64,000 bases of DNA from PALSA-1296 sp038210275 (lineage in GTDB: Bacteria > Bacteroidota > Ignavibacteria > Palsa-1295): the NCBI GenBank assembly GCA_038210275.1, contig JBBQWV010000008.1:62001-126000 (forward strand), written 5' to 3'. This document shows, one piece after another, positions 1-8,715 of this stretch (its first letter is position 1; every line of letters starts with the position of its first letter). The notes below the pieces were generated by a model. The model worked only from the letters and a program-made list of their open reading frames with translations, was not told the DNA's origin and ran no database searches. The translations under genes and the position numbers were made by a program.

Positions 1-1
1 A

Positions 2-613
2 TTCACGGAAGTGAATACGACTCCGCCGCCAACAAGTGATTTTTGGTTCACATCCGAACCGACGAAGCATATTAGCGGCGAAGTTCATATCGGAGGTGGG
101 TACAATCCTCCGCTTCTGAATGCAACGATAATCGTTGCATGGGAGATTCCAAACAATCCATCGAAATCTATGTATGTTTATGGAGCAGGTAAAATATCCA
201 AGTTGTATAATAAATATAACTTTGATGTCTCGCTCCGTGATACACTTCCAAAGTTTGTTCTTATGAATATGGATACTACCAATGCGATCGGCGCCGGCCA
301 TATATTCTTGATTGATAATCCCGGATTAAAAGATGGTGATACGCTCCGGCACGATCTGGATTGGGATAATAAATATCATGTGCTCGGAAGTATGAATGAT
401 ATAGGAGTAATTTTTATCAAAGGCAAACCTACGCTTGCCGGTCGTCCACTCACAGGAAGTTTGCCTGGATTTATTCTCTTCCATGCGAGAAGACTGGACC
501 CGTCCGGACAAACTGTCACTGATTTTGAACTTGCTGATCCGTTTAACATCGAAATTGAAATAGATGATAACGGAAAAAATTGTAAAGACAGAACTCCATT
601 CTGGCTTCAGTAA
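2..613 (+). CDS. Hypothetical protein, 3' part only (5' end outside window)
   Basis: The reading frame is open from base 2 and a GTG at 11 is only an internal possibility, so the gene almost certainly begins before the window. About 203 residues are visible, rich in Gly, Pro, Asp and beta-strand-like stretches, with no membrane segment. There is no T9SS-like ending; the protein stops with DRTPFWLQ. I do not recognise the family. It faces the leftward gene at 690 and the two share the terminator at 661-684. Confidence 0.55.
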   Translation, partial: FTEVNTTPPPTSDFWFTSEPTKHISGEVHIGGGYNPPLLNATIIVAWEIPNNPSKSMYVYGAGKISKLYNKYNFDVSLRDTLPKFVLMNMDTTNAIGAGHIFLIDNPGLKDGDTLRHDLDWDNKYHVLGSMNDIGVIFIKGKPTLAGRPLTGSLPGFILFHARRLDPSGQTVTDFELADPFNIEIEIDDNGKNCKDRTPFWLQ

Positions 614-660
614 ATCTTGAAGATTGTTCTATTGATCCTCCCGCAACACAAAAAAAGAGA

Positions 661-684
661 GGGACCGGATGAAAATCCGGTCCC
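661..684 (-). terminator. Perfect hairpin terminator between convergent genes
   Basis: GGGACCGGAT and ATCCGGTCCC form a 10-bp perfect stem around a GAAA tetraloop. Read on the minus strand the stem is followed by a run of eight T (rc of 649-656), the layout of a Rho-independent terminator for the gene at 690-3548. On the plus strand the tail is the weaker TATTATTAA, so it may also stop the gene ending at 613. Confidence 0.85.
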
Positions 685-689
685 TATTA

Positions 690-3548
690 TTAAGGCAGCA
701 CAATATACTTCCCATACTGACGTTCTTCTCCCCGCTCAGATCTTGCGATCACTTCATAAAAATAACATCCTGATTCCTCAGGCAAGAATTCAACTTCACT
801 TTCTCCGGAAGACACTGGTTTGTTGTCCAGAAGCATTGCTGATTCCTTCCCTAATATCGAATAAAGATTAATGGTAATCTTACATTGCTTATCCGAGAAT
901 AATTTTATCTTTGTCGGAGAACCAATGCGAATTGGATTTGAAGCAAGTTCACAGTTGAGAGATGAGTTACTCTTTGGAGATGAAACTCCTAAGAGCTTTG
1001 TGAAATGAATGCTATCAATAAACCAACCGTCGCCATCTGATCTATGAGTGGTGAGTCTGAAACGGATAACGGCATCTTTGCCCATCAGAGATTTGAAGGC
1101 AAACGCTTCGTGAACTGCTTTGCTATCAGAGAGAGTATTTCCCCAATCAGTAGAATGACTTGATTTATCAAACCAAATATATGGAGAGAAATCCAATCCG
1201 TTATTTGTCGAAACTTCAATGATGGCTGAATCGCCCGGTGCAACAAGTGCGATGTGACCGAATTCAAGAGTATGCGCTTCCTGATTAATAGTTATAGGAG
1301 GAAGAACGATCCATGAGTTGGTTTCTTTCAAATATGGGACATTAGGCAAAGAATCATTGATAAATTCCGCAGAAAGTTTTCCGCCAGCATTCGTCGTATC
1401 CCATGCAAAAGGTGTGAAGATGTTTTTAGTATCAGTAAAATTTTCAGTGTACGAAGTTAGCGGCATACCCGAGTAGAGCCACTTTGGCGGCGAAAAGGCA
1501 GAGAGAGTCGTGTCATTATCTCCATGCTTGGTCGAAGCTGCGAGCTGAATTAAATGGTAGCCGTCGGGTAAAGAGTTGAACGTGTAATTAAAAATCTGGC
1601 CGCGTAGAGGATCGGTCGCATTAAAACTATCGACTGCGATGCCGTTCACAAGATAATAAATTCTATTGAGATTGGTTACCGCTGTCCCCGCCGCATTTTT
1701 ATCGGGCACGCGAAAATGTATCATTAAAGCATTCGCCTGAGCTTTTGCGTCGGTGATGATCGGCGGAAGAGATTCATTATTTGCACGAGGATTAAAATTT
1801 ACAGTTTCAGTGATCGATGTATCGTTGTCAGTGGTGATGACTTGAATCGTGTAAATATAGTTTGTATTTTTTATTGCCAGCGAGTCGTTAAAACTTCTCG
1901 CAGTTTTCGGAAGATCAATTTGCAATCCGCCATCAAGCCGCTTCAAACGAAAAACATAATTGCCGAGCGATTCACCAAAAGTGGTCATGCCGGAATGCTC
2001 CCACCGAAGATCAGGAAGATGAGTAACGCTATCTTCGCTGACAACAAAATTTCTCGGAGCAGAGGAAGCATAAGGTCGAACGATAGATGTATATATATCC
2101 TGAACATATCCAACTCGTGAATCTGTCCAAGCCGGATACCATATTTTATTATGTGCGGCGATGGCATTATAGTCCCCGAAAAAATCCACAGTGCTTAACG
2201 AGACATTAATATTGAATGATGTTCCGGATATTCTTTGCGGAATAAAATTCTGACCGCCGTCATGCGAGAAGAACATATAGAGATCAGTCAAAATATTAGA
2301 GGCATCAGAGCGGCTGTCGTAACAGGCAATTCCGACATCGCCACTAACATCATCAACAGCTATCCATGGAAAAAATTTATCGGTTGCGATTGGCGACGTG
2401 TCATTTTCGATTGCTCTCACAGTACTCCATGAATTTCCTCCGTCATCACTGATTGTTAAAAAAATATGATGACGGTTATCATTGCCCATCGAAGTCCACG
2501 TCATATAAATTCTTCCATGATGAAGAGACGAATGATCGACTGCAAGTGAAGGAAAACTATTGACGCGAACGTGACCCTTGAGAACCGGATGAGCTAATGG
2601 ATCACCTGACGGATAAAGTGGACCGAGGTCAGTATATCCCGATATTTTTTTATCGAATGAAAATGTTTTACCGCCATCGAGCGATGAAGCAAAACGAATT
2701 TCGTGATTTGCAGGATCGATATTTTCATAAGTAACATATACTGCTCCGCCATTGCCAACTACCGGAATCGGTGATTGATATTTTCCCGATGTCGTAATAA
2801 AAGTTGGCTGCGACCACGTTACACCTGCATCGGTTGAAAATGCAAGCCTGACTCTGCGTTTACCATTGACATCTGATTCGACCCATGCTTCATAGACTCT
2901 ATCTTTGAACGGGCTTCCCGTTTCATTATCAACGGCGATATAATATTTATCAGCAAAAGTTGAAGCAAGGTGATCGCCGGTGGAATCGAGAATAATTCTA
3001 ATCGGCAGAGTCCAATCTTTTCCTCCATCGGTGGAAATGTGACAGACCACATCATTGATCGGAAATTTATCGTGCGCAGTCCGTCCATAAGAATAGAATG
3101 CTGTTCCATGCGAGTTGAACGCTACGGCAGGATCGGTTGGATCTGCGGCAAAGCCCCAGTTTGGAATTAGTGAGCCGCTGCTCCATGTCTTGCCGCCATC
3201 AAACGACTGGAAATGAAACATCGAATCAGGACTGCGGTAATCATTGGCGCCGATAATTATATTATTCGGATCTGTGGGATTGATCGCGATGGAAGTCTCA
3301 TCCTGATCTGCTGCGAGTAATGAGGAAACATTGATGTTCGGAAAATCCCGAGCGAAGTTTATTGCATTTTGATTTTGTAGAACAGATAGAGGGCGGACAT
3401 GATGGAGCGTAGCTTTTGGACGATCATATCCGCTTTCGACTTTTCCATTCTCAGGCAGAAAGACGCATGAACGTTGCCCATAGCTTTTACAGGCTGCGAG
3501 TGCAAGAAGAAGAAAGATGATATGTTTTAAATTCGATCTCATAGTCAT
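690..3548 (-). CDS. T9SS-secreted Asp-box (BNR/sialidase-like) beta-propeller protein
   Basis: A 952-residue secreted protein. A hydrophobic signal segment (residues 8-24) is followed by a propeller over roughly residues 55-520 with at least six Asp-box motifs (e.g. SFDGGKTW, STDGGKDW, STDAGVTW, SDDGGNSW). Fibronectin-III-like modules follow to about 740, then a jelly-roll/MAM-like module (about 745-890), then a C-terminal domain containing the YSILGKE motif typical of T9SS sorting domains, ending in YGKYIVLP. The Asp-boxes show a propeller fold, not an enzyme: the arginine triad of true sialidases is not evident, so hydrolase activity should not be assumed. Predicted outside the cell or anchored on the outer surface. 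Monocistronic, with its own terminator at 661-684. Confidence 0.82.
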   Translation of the reverse strand: MTMRSNLKHIIFLLLALAACKSYGQRSCVFLPENGKVESGYDRPKATLHHVRPLSVLQNQNAINFARDFPNINVSSLLAADQDETSIAINPTDPNNIIIGANDYRSPDSMFHFQSFDGGKTWSSGSLIPNWGFAADPTDPAVAFNSHGTAFYSYGRTAHDKFPINDVVCHISTDGGKDWTLPIRIILDSTGDHLASTFADKYYIAVDNETGSPFKDRVYEAWVESDVNGKRRVRLAFSTDAGVTWSQPTFITTSGKYQSPIPVVGNGGAVYVTYENIDPANHEIRFASSLDGGKTFSFDKKISGYTDLGPLYPSGDPLAHPVLKGHVRVNSFPSLAVDHSSLHHGRIYMTWTSMGNDNRHHIFLTISDDGGNSWSTVRAIENDTSPIATDKFFPWIAVDDVSGDVGIACYDSRSDASNILTDLYMFFSHDGGQNFIPQRISGTSFNINVSLSTVDFFGDYNAIAAHNKIWYPAWTDSRVGYVQDIYTSIVRPYASSAPRNFVVSEDSVTHLPDLRWEHSGMTTFGESLGNYVFRLKRLDGGLQIDLPKTARSFNDSLAIKNTNYIYTIQVITTDNDTSITETVNFNPRANNESLPPIITDAKAQANALMIHFRVPDKNAAGTAVTNLNRIYYLVNGIAVDSFNATDPLRGQIFNYTFNSLPDGYHLIQLAASTKHGDNDTTLSAFSPPKWLYSGMPLTSYTENFTDTKNIFTPFAWDTTNAGGKLSAEFINDSLPNVPYLKETNSWIVLPPITINQEAHTLEFGHIALVAPGDSAIIEVSTNNGLDFSPYIWFDKSSHSTDWGNTLSDSKAVHEAFAFKSLMGKDAVIRFRLTTHRSDGDGWFIDSIHFTKLLGVSSPKSNSSLNCELASNPIRIGSPTKIKLFSDKQCKITINLYSILGKESAMLLDNKPVSSGESEVEFLPEESGCYFYEVIARSERGEERQYGKYIVLP

Positions 3549-3617
3549 GAAGACCGGTACAAGTCTCTTTTATATAACCATCAATCGGCAGGAAAACTTC
3601 CGGAGGGGGTGATTTGA

Positions 3618-3650
3618 TCAATCATTCTGAGTGAAGCACAGGGTGACAAT
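3618..3650. repeat. Degenerate copy of the TCATTCTGAG intergenic repeat
   Basis: The stretch carries TCATTCTGAGTGAAGCA and then GGGTGACA, a short copy of the family that is longer at 8585-8708 and 28372-28510. It lies in the 122-bp gap upstream of the propeller gene. Confidence 0.5.
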
Positions 3651-3670
3651 TATTGGAAAGACTAAAAAAA

Positions 3671-4159
3671 TTAGCGAACGACGATCTTTCCCACGCTGAC
3701 TCCATGACAACTATTGCAGGCTCCGTTGGCAGTTAATCCCTCCATAAAAGTAGTGTTGCCGGAAGAAGAAGTTACCGAAGGATAAACCCCTTTATGGAGA
3801 TCAATCGGATGGGTGGTGTAAAAATTTCCGACTCCGTCAACTTCGATCGTTGCGATGATACTATCTTTCAGAAAAATGCTGCCGTCTTGATTAAGACTGT
3901 CTTTTCCATTCGCTAATGTATGAAGATAGACGGTTCCGTTGGGACTTTTATTTACCGAATCTGCTGCAAGTACTGTCCCTGCAACGATAAAGCCGCCTTC
4001 AGTTGCTCCGGTCTGATGACATTCCATGCAATTATCCTTCATCGAACCGCTCGCCATTGAACCGTTAGTGCTAATGTATGTCCCACTGACATGCGTACAG
4101 GAATACACGGCGATGCAGGCAACAAAAATAAGACCAGACGCAATAAATTTGCTTTTCAT
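3671..4159 (-). CDS. Lipoprotein with two CxxCH c-type heme-binding motifs
   Basis: A 162-residue protein with a signal peptide ending in a lipobox (AVYSC, Cys at about residue 21), so it should be a periplasm-facing lipoprotein. Two heme c attachment motifs are visible: CMECH near residue 43 and CNSCH near residue 148. The segment between them is beta-rich and is not a standard small cytochrome c fold. Such widely spaced CxxCH motifs are known in diheme electron carriers; a specific partner cannot be named. It is divergent from another heme lipoprotein (4443-4832), and the shared 283-bp spacer holds a strong palindrome, suggesting linked regulation. Confidence 0.75.
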   Translation of the reverse strand: MKSKFIASGLIFVACIAVYSCTHVSGTYISTNGSMASGSMKDNCMECHQTGATEGGFIVAGTVLAADSVNKSPNGTVYLHTLANGKDSLNQDGSIFLKDSIIATIEVDGVGNFYTTHPIDLHKGVYPSVTSSSGNTTFMEGLTANGACNSCHGVSVGKIVVR

Positions 4160-4237
4160 TTTTTCAGTAAAACTTTTAGTTGGGAAGTTATCCTAATGTT
4201 ACGGATGATATACAGTATTGATTCAACTATCGGTTCA

Positions 4238-4272
4238 TTGTTTCAATGATGAATAATTATTCATTGAAACAA
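4238..4272. promoter_or_regulatory. Palindrome in divergent heme-lipoprotein promoter region
   Basis: TTGTTTCAATGA (4238-4249) is mirrored exactly by TCATTGAAACAA (4261-4272). Nested inside is a second perfect palindrome, TGAATAATTATTCA (4250-4263). There is no T-run on either side, so it looks more like an operator for a dimeric regulator than a terminator. It sits between the divergent heme lipoprotein genes. Confidence 0.55.
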
Positions 4273-4311
4273 GGGCTACCCGCCGCGTATCATATTATAT
4301 GAGAAGCGGCT

Positions 4312-4319
4312 TATCTTTG
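4312..4319 (+). promoter_or_regulatory. Bacteroidota-type -7 element TATCTTTG
   Basis: Exact match to TAnnTTTG, downstream of the palindrome at 4238-4272 and about 120 nt before the heme-lipoprotein start. No clear TTG -33 element at the expected distance. Confidence 0.4.
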
Positions 4320-4421
4320 GGTATAATTTTATTTTTTGACTAAAATAATAAATGCGTGTCACAACAAGCATTTATCACGTGTCATAGTTATAGAGAATCC
4401 ACTCTCCCCAAAATATGGTAC

Positions 4422-4429
4422 TACATTTG
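4422..4429 (+). promoter_or_regulatory. -7 element TACATTTG 13 nt before the heme lipoprotein start
   Basis: Matches TAnnTTTG and would place transcription start within about ten bases of the ATG at 4443, as at several other genes here. It supports 4443 over the upstream GTG at 4356 as translation start. Confidence 0.5.
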
Positions 4430-4442
4430 TATAGATGTTACG

Positions 4443-4832
4443 ATGATGAACAGGCTCAGAATATTAATTTTTATTGCAGCGACAAGCCTTTTGGCTGCCG
4501 GATGCTTCTACGATACCCAGGATGTGCTCTATAGCGCAAGGCAGCCAGTGCCATGCGATACGACGAATATTACCTATTTGAAATCTATCGTGCCGATCAT
4601 TAGCGCAAATTGCAATTCTTGCCATAGCACAAAGCAAGCTGAAGCGTTCGGGAATGGTATTATTTTAGATACGTTTAATAGTTTGCAAGAACAAGCGGCT
4701 AACGGCAAATTGATGCATGATATTAACGGAGATCCCGGATATAATTTTATGCCGAAAAACGGAAGCAAACTTATTTCATGCGACAGTGCTTTTATCCAGC
4801 TTTGGGTAAATGCCAATACGCCGAACAACTAA
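4443..4832 (+). CDS. Small mono-heme c-type lipoprotein
   Basis: About 130 residues from the ATG at 4443. The N-terminus is a lipoprotein signal peptide (hydrophobic run ending LLAAGC). One CxxCH motif (CNSCH) lies near residue 59 in a context (SIVPIISANCNSCH) typical of planctomycete/Bacteroidota cytochrome c domains, with MPKNG further on as a possible axial Met region. First gene of a four-gene operon with an OB-fold protein (2-nt gap), a YceI protein and a DUF5777 barrel. The frame is open upstream to a GTG at 4356, but that extension lacks signal-peptide logic. Confidence 0.78.
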   Translation: MMNRLRILIFIAATSLLAAGCFYDTQDVLYSARQPVPCDTTNITYLKSIVPIISANCNSCHSTKQAEAFGNGIILDTFNSLQEQAANGKLMHDINGDPGYNFMPKNGSKLISCDSAFIQLWVNANTPNN

Positions 4833-4834
4833 TC

Positions 4835-5269
4835 ATGGCTCTTAAAAAACAAACAAAATATATTCTTCTTGGGATACTCGTCGTCATTATCATTGGCGCA
4901 ATCTATGGATACACCGAGTATATGCGAAAACCCGCAGATCTTGCTGGAGTCAAAGCCGATATTGTCGTAAGCGCTTCACAACTATTCAGTGAATACTCGC
5001 AAAATGAAAAAGTAGCGAATGCAAAATATTTTAATAAGGTGATCAATGTTCGCGGAATTCTGAAATCCATTGACAAAGATCATAGCGGGGGTATCAGCCT
5101 TGCTCTTGATGGCGGTGATCCGATTTCCGGAGTGGCCTGTGAACTTGACTCGCGGCACATCGCCGACGCAGAACACGTTCGTCCAGGAGATAGTCTTACG
5201 ATTACCGGAACGTGTGCCGGTTTATTGACCGACGTTATACTGAATCGCTGTTCGGTCGTGCAAAAATAA
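4835..5269 (+). CDS. Membrane-anchored OB-fold (tRNA_anti-like) protein
   Basis: About 144 residues. A single transmembrane helix (residues 8-28) is followed by a beta-rich domain resembling the tRNA_anti-like/OB-fold family seen in Bacteroidota: KYFNKVINVRGIL opens the barrel and GDSLTITGTCAGLLTDVIL closes it. These domains resemble nucleic-acid-binding OB folds but sit outside the cytoplasm, so RNA binding is unlikely. The start is placed at the ATG 2 nt after the previous stop, because a longer frame overlaps the heme gene. Co-transcription with heme lipoprotein, YceI and DUF5777 genes suggests a shared envelope or respiratory role, not yet defined. Confidence 0.65.
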   Translation: MALKKQTKYILLGILVVIIIGAIYGYTEYMRKPADLAGVKADIVVSASQLFSEYSQNEKVANAKYFNKVINVRGILKSIDKDHSGGISLALDGGDPISGVACELDSRHIADAEHVRPGDSLTITGTCAGLLTDVILNRCSVVQK

Positions 5270-5294
5270 TTTTTATGAATACGAAAAGACAATT

Positions 5295-5861
5295 ATGAAA
5301 ACAATGAATAGGATCGCAGTAGTCGCAGTGATCGCACTTTGTGCGGTGAGTTCTCAGTCAAATGCTCAGAGCAAATATTTTACTAAATCAGCCGATATTA
5401 CGTTTGATGCTTCCGGTCCGCTTGAAGATATCAAAGCTGAAAATAAGAAGGCAACATTTGTGCTTGATGCTAAAACCGGCGCTGTTGAACTTGCTGTTCT
5501 CTTAAAAGCATTTGAATTTGAAAGAGCTTTAATGCAAGAGCACTTCAACGAAAATTATGTGGAAAGTGATAAATACCCAAAGTCAATCTACAAAGGAAAG
5601 ATCATAAATTTTTCCGATGTTGATCTGACCAAAGACGGATCGTATCCGGTGAAGATGAGCGGACAGCTTACGATTCACGGCGAGACGGAAGAAGTCCCGG
5701 CTAAAGGAACACTCATCGTTAGTGGTGGAAAAGTAAGCGGCACTGCATCTTTCAAAATCACGCTTTCCGATTTTGATATTGAAATTCCGTCAGTTGTCAA
5801 AGATAAAGTTTCAAAAACAGTTAATATCCACGTCGCAGTATGGCTCGATCCTCTTTCATGA
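5295..5861 (+). CDS. YceI-family periplasmic protein
   Basis: A 188-residue secreted protein with a signal peptide ending SNAQS (about residue 25). The mature part matches YceI: alternating strands, the segment HFNENYVESDKYPKSIYKG, then LTIHGETEEVPAKGTL and a final IEIPSVVKDKVSKTVNIHV. YceI proteins are lipocalin-like barrels that bind polyisoprenoid or other lipids in the periplasm. Its stop overlaps the next start by 4 bp (ATGA), showing tight coupling to the DUF5777 barrel gene. Confidence 0.88.
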   Translation: MKTMNRIAVVAVIALCAVSSQSNAQSKYFTKSADITFDASGPLEDIKAENKKATFVLDAKTGAVELAVLLKAFEFERALMQEHFNENYVESDKYPKSIYKGKIINFSDVDLTKDGSYPVKMSGQLTIHGETEEVPAKGTLIVSGGKVSGTASFKITLSDFDIEIPSVVKDKVSKTVNIHVAVWLDPLS

Positions 5862-6751
5862 AGAAATATATTTCTCTTGCTTCGGTCATAATTCTTTTTC
5901 TGTTTGCAAATTCTTGTAAAGTTTATGCTCAGCAGGATACGTCAGCCAGTTTACTTGATCTTGTAAAAGATACGATTGCGCAAACGGAATATGTGAATAA
6001 CGCTTTCAAGTCCACTCGTATTATTAACGGGCAATCCATTGAAATGCTTGGCGCGGGGTCGCTTGATTTTCGGATATTGCATCGGTTCGGTCCGGTCAAT
6101 AGCGGAGTTGATAAGTTCTTCGGATTGGATCAATCATCGGTTCGTCTGAGTTTTGATTATGCACCTTTGAACGATCTGCTTGTCGGAGTTGGCAGAAGTA
6201 CGGCGCGAAAAGAGCTGGATGCATTTGCGAAATATCGGCTTATTCATCAATCAAAAGGCGAGCGGACGATGCCGCTATCGGTTGTTCTTGTTGGCGGAGT
6301 GACCTGCTGGACGGGACCCTATGCCGATCCGACCGTAGCAAATTATTTTAGTTCGCGTCTTGGTTTTTTTCAGCAAGTACTTTTAGGAAGCAAGATCAGC
6401 GACCTGTTTTCTTTTCAGCTTTCTCCGACGCTGATCCACCGGAATATCGTCACATCCACAAGCATTCCGCATGATGTTTATGCACTCGGAGTTGGTGGAA
6501 GAATAAAGCTTACGAACCGCATTTCGCTTACAGTTGATTGGTATCATCCGTTTAACGGCATGATAAAAGGTGTGACGTTCGATCCGCTTGCTATCGGTTT
6601 TGATATTGAAACGGGTGGTCACGTTTTTCAGGTGCATCTCTCGAATTCCGTCGGCATGAACGAGCGCGCATTTATCACCGAAACATTTAATAATTGGGCG
6701 ACGGGCGGCATCCAACTCGGCTTCAATATCTCGCGTGTTTTTCAGTTATAA
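5858..6751 (+). CDS. DUF5777-type outer-membrane beta-barrel protein
   Basis: About 297 residues from the ATG at 5858, which overlaps the preceding TGA. A signal peptide (ending VYAQ) precedes a long run of amphipathic strands with patterns such as GAGSLDFRILHRFGPVNSG, FGLDQSSVRLSFDYAP and a closing IQLGFNISRVFQL, the shape and C-terminal aromatic/hydrophobic end of an outer-membrane barrel. The sequence fits DUF5777, which in Bacteroidota often travels with YceI and cytochrome genes. Last gene of the operon; a -7 element for the next transcription unit follows at 6809. Confidence 0.75.
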   Translation: MKKYISLASVIILFLFANSCKVYAQQDTSASLLDLVKDTIAQTEYVNNAFKSTRIINGQSIEMLGAGSLDFRILHRFGPVNSGVDKFFGLDQSSVRLSFDYAPLNDLLVGVGRSTARKELDAFAKYRLIHQSKGERTMPLSVVLVGGVTCWTGPYADPTVANYFSSRLGFFQQVLLGSKISDLFSFQLSPTLIHRNIVTSTSIPHDVYALGVGGRIKLTNRISLTVDWYHPFNGMIKGVTFDPLAIGFDIETGGHVFQVHLSNSVGMNERAFITETFNNWATGGIQLGFNISRVFQL

Positions 6752-6808
6752 TCAACTACAGTTTTCGCTGAGAAAATAGTAATCTTCGTCGCCGCCTCAT
6801 CTTTTTCA

Positions 6809-6816
6809 TAATTTTG
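6809..6816 (+). promoter_or_regulatory. -7 element TAATTTTG for the CoA ligase gene
   Basis: Matches TAnnTTTG and lies 22 nt before the ATG at 6839. No purine-rich Shine-Dalgarno sequence is obvious in the leader. Confidence 0.5.
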
Positions 6817-6838
6817 CACATAAAACAAACGCAAGATT

Positions 6839-8461
6839 ATGTCATCATACCAGGATTTTCTCAAAGGATTGCCGCCGAAAGAGTTGTGGGCAGAGCGAAT
6901 TTATACCACGAGCGATTGCCTTTATCCCGAATCATTGAACGCTGCCGTTGAACTTCTTGACCGCAATCAACCACTCGACTTCGGAAGCCGTCCGGCTATT
7001 TTTTATAAAGAGAAAAAATTTACCTACGACGAACTTGCGAATATCGTCGGCAAGATGGGTAACGCATTGCGAATGATCGGAGTAAAAAAAGGAGATCGCA
7101 TTCTGCTGCGCTTCCCGAATAATCCGACTGCCGTTGCGCTTTGGCTTGCAACGATTCGCATCGGCGCAATTACCGTCATGGTGATGCCCATGCTGCGCGC
7201 ACGTGAATTGAGTTACCGCGCTAACGATTCCGAATGTTCAGTTGTACTTTGCGATGCCGCTTCGATTGATGAAGTACGCAAAGCCGAACCCGCAATGGAT
7301 ACGGTGACGAAAATTTTGATCTGCGATGGCAAAGATGATGTCTATGAATCTTTTGAAGATCTGTGGATGAATCAATCAGCAGATTGCTCATCGGAAAAAA
7401 CTTTGCGCTCCGATATTGCTCTCATCGGTTACACATCAGGCTCGACGGGCGACCCCAAAGGTACCGTTCATTTTCATGATGACGTACTTGCCATTGCTGA
7501 TAGTTATGCAAAAAATACTTTGCATCCGACGGAGAACGATATTTTCAGCGGACATCCTTCACTTTCTTTTACATTTGGACTTGGCGGCTTGCTTATTTTT
7601 CCATTTCGTTTCGGCGCAAGCGTTGTGCTCCTCGATCAGTTTACGCCGGAGAATATGCTGAAGACACTTGTAAATTATAAATGCACGATCGGCTTCTGCG
7701 CACCGACGTGCTACAACATGATGATGCGCCTCGATGAAAAGGGCGATTACGATCTTTCGAATTTACGTCTTGGTGTCAGCGCAGGCGAGACGCTTCCTAA
7801 ATCTGTGTATGATAAATGGAAAGCGAAATACGGCACTGATCTTCTCGATGGAATCGGCTCAACGGAGATGCTGCATATTTTTGTGACGAATAAACCCGGC
7901 GACGTCAAAGGCGGCGCAACCGGTAAACCGGTGCCCGGATATATTGCAAAAATATTAGATGATGCAGGCAATGAACTTCCGCCGAATACTCCCGGACTCC
8001 TTGCGATCAAAGGACCGACAGGCTGCCGCTATTTGAAAAAGCCAGAACGTCAAGCAGGATATGTCAAAGAAGGATGGAATATCCCCGGCGATGTTTTTAT
8101 GCAGGATGATGAAGGTTGGTTTTATTATCAATGCCGCAATGACGATCTTATTATTACCGGAGGCTACAACGTCTCGCCGCCTGAACTCGAAGCTGTCATC
8201 AATGAGCATGAAGCTGTGAAAGAATCAGCCGTTGTTCCAAAACCCGATGAGCTTCGCGGACAGATCGTCAAAGCATACATCGTGCTTGCTCCGGGACATT
8301 CAGGCAGCGAATCTCTCGTCAAAGATATTCAGGATTTCGTCAAGCGCGAACTCGCCCCGTATAAATATCCGCGCGAAGTGGAATTCATCGAAGCTCTTCC
8401 GAGAACCGATACAGGAAAGGTGCAGAGATTTGTACTGAGGGATAGGGCGGCGGCTCTCTGA
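6839..8461 (+). CDS. Benzoate/2-aminobenzoate-CoA ligase-like AMP-forming enzyme
   Basis: A 540-residue ANL-superfamily acyl-CoA synthetase. The P-loop motif YTSGSTGDPKG is near residue 197, GIGSTEM near 340, the GD/adenosine-ribose motif (NIPGDVF) near 417, the hinge region NDDLIITGGYNVSP follows, and the catalytic lysine is in RTDTGKVQR at the C-terminus. The pattern EMLHIF and the overall spacing resemble benzoate-CoA and 2-aminobenzoate-CoA ligases. It would activate an aromatic acid with ATP to the CoA thioester in the cytoplasm. Substrate cannot be fixed from sequence. No other aromatic-degradation gene is adjacent, though a kynureninase-like enzyme lies 15 kb downstream. Apparently monocistronic. 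Confidence 0.82.
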   Translation: MSSYQDFLKGLPPKELWAERIYTTSDCLYPESLNAAVELLDRNQPLDFGSRPAIFYKEKKFTYDELANIVGKMGNALRMIGVKKGDRILLRFPNNPTAVALWLATIRIGAITVMVMPMLRARELSYRANDSECSVVLCDAASIDEVRKAEPAMDTVTKILICDGKDDVYESFEDLWMNQSADCSSEKTLRSDIALIGYTSGSTGDPKGTVHFHDDVLAIADSYAKNTLHPTENDIFSGHPSLSFTFGLGGLLIFPFRFGASVVLLDQFTPENMLKTLVNYKCTIGFCAPTCYNMMMRLDEKGDYDLSNLRLGVSAGETLPKSVYDKWKAKYGTDLLDGIGSTEMLHIFVTNKPGDVKGGATGKPVPGYIAKILDDAGNELPPNTPGLLAIKGPTGCRYLKKPERQAGYVKEGWNIPGDVFMQDDEGWFYYQCRNDDLIITGGYNVSPPELEAVINEHEAVKESAVVPKPDELRGQIVKAYIVLAPGHSGSESLVKDIQDFVKRELAPYKYPREVEFIEALPRTDTGKVQRFVLRDRAAAL

Positions 8462-8575
8462 ACCTGGATTAACAGGATTTTATAAGGATTTTTAGGATGG
8501 GGATTAAGGTGACATTGCGAGGAGGGTAATAGCCCGACGTGTCGCCTCTACGCCGCAGTGGGCAATCCCACTCTC
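8462..8575. repeat. Composite intergenic repeat (CTGGATTAACAGG and CATTGCGAGGAGGG families)
   Basis: The first part (8464-8505) is the widespread phrase CTGGATTAACAGGATTTTA. The second (8511-8570) starts CATTGCGAGGAGGG, continues TAGCCCGACGTG and ends GGCAATCCCA; it is the reverse complement of 28462-28510 with a small insertion. Confidence 0.6.
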
Positions 8576-8584
8576 AGGTTTACC

Positions 8585-8708
8585 TGTCATTCTGAGCGGA
8601 GCCATAATTCGCGAAGCGGATTATGACGAAGCGAAGAATCCCGTAATCGTTGGCAGACTTTTAGCTCTACAAACAATAACGGGATTCTTTGCTTCACGCA
8701 GGATGACA
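8585..8708. repeat. MITE-like inverted repeat, family A (TGTCATTCTG ends)
   Basis: The element begins TGTCATTCTGAGCGGAG and ends CAGGATGACA, so its ends are inverted. Internally GAAGCGAAGAATCCCGT pairs with ACGGGATTCTTTGCTTC. The loop carries CTACAAACAAT, shared with the copy at 28372-28510. No protein is encoded, so spread would depend on a helper in trans. Confidence 0.65.
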
Positions 8709-8715
8709 TATATTA

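Noticed and set aside
617..871. 84-residue plus-strand frame
   Set aside because: It runs across the terminator hairpin and the antisense of the propeller gene end; no start signal.
690..3548. Calling the Asp-box protein an active sialidase
   Set aside because: Asp-boxes define the propeller fold only; the catalytic arginine triad and Tyr/Glu pair are not evident and the same heads occur in other secreted proteins here.
4356..4442. Upstream GTG start for the heme lipoprotein
   Set aside because: It would bury the lipoprotein signal peptide behind 29 polar and aromatic residues and overlap a good -7 element.
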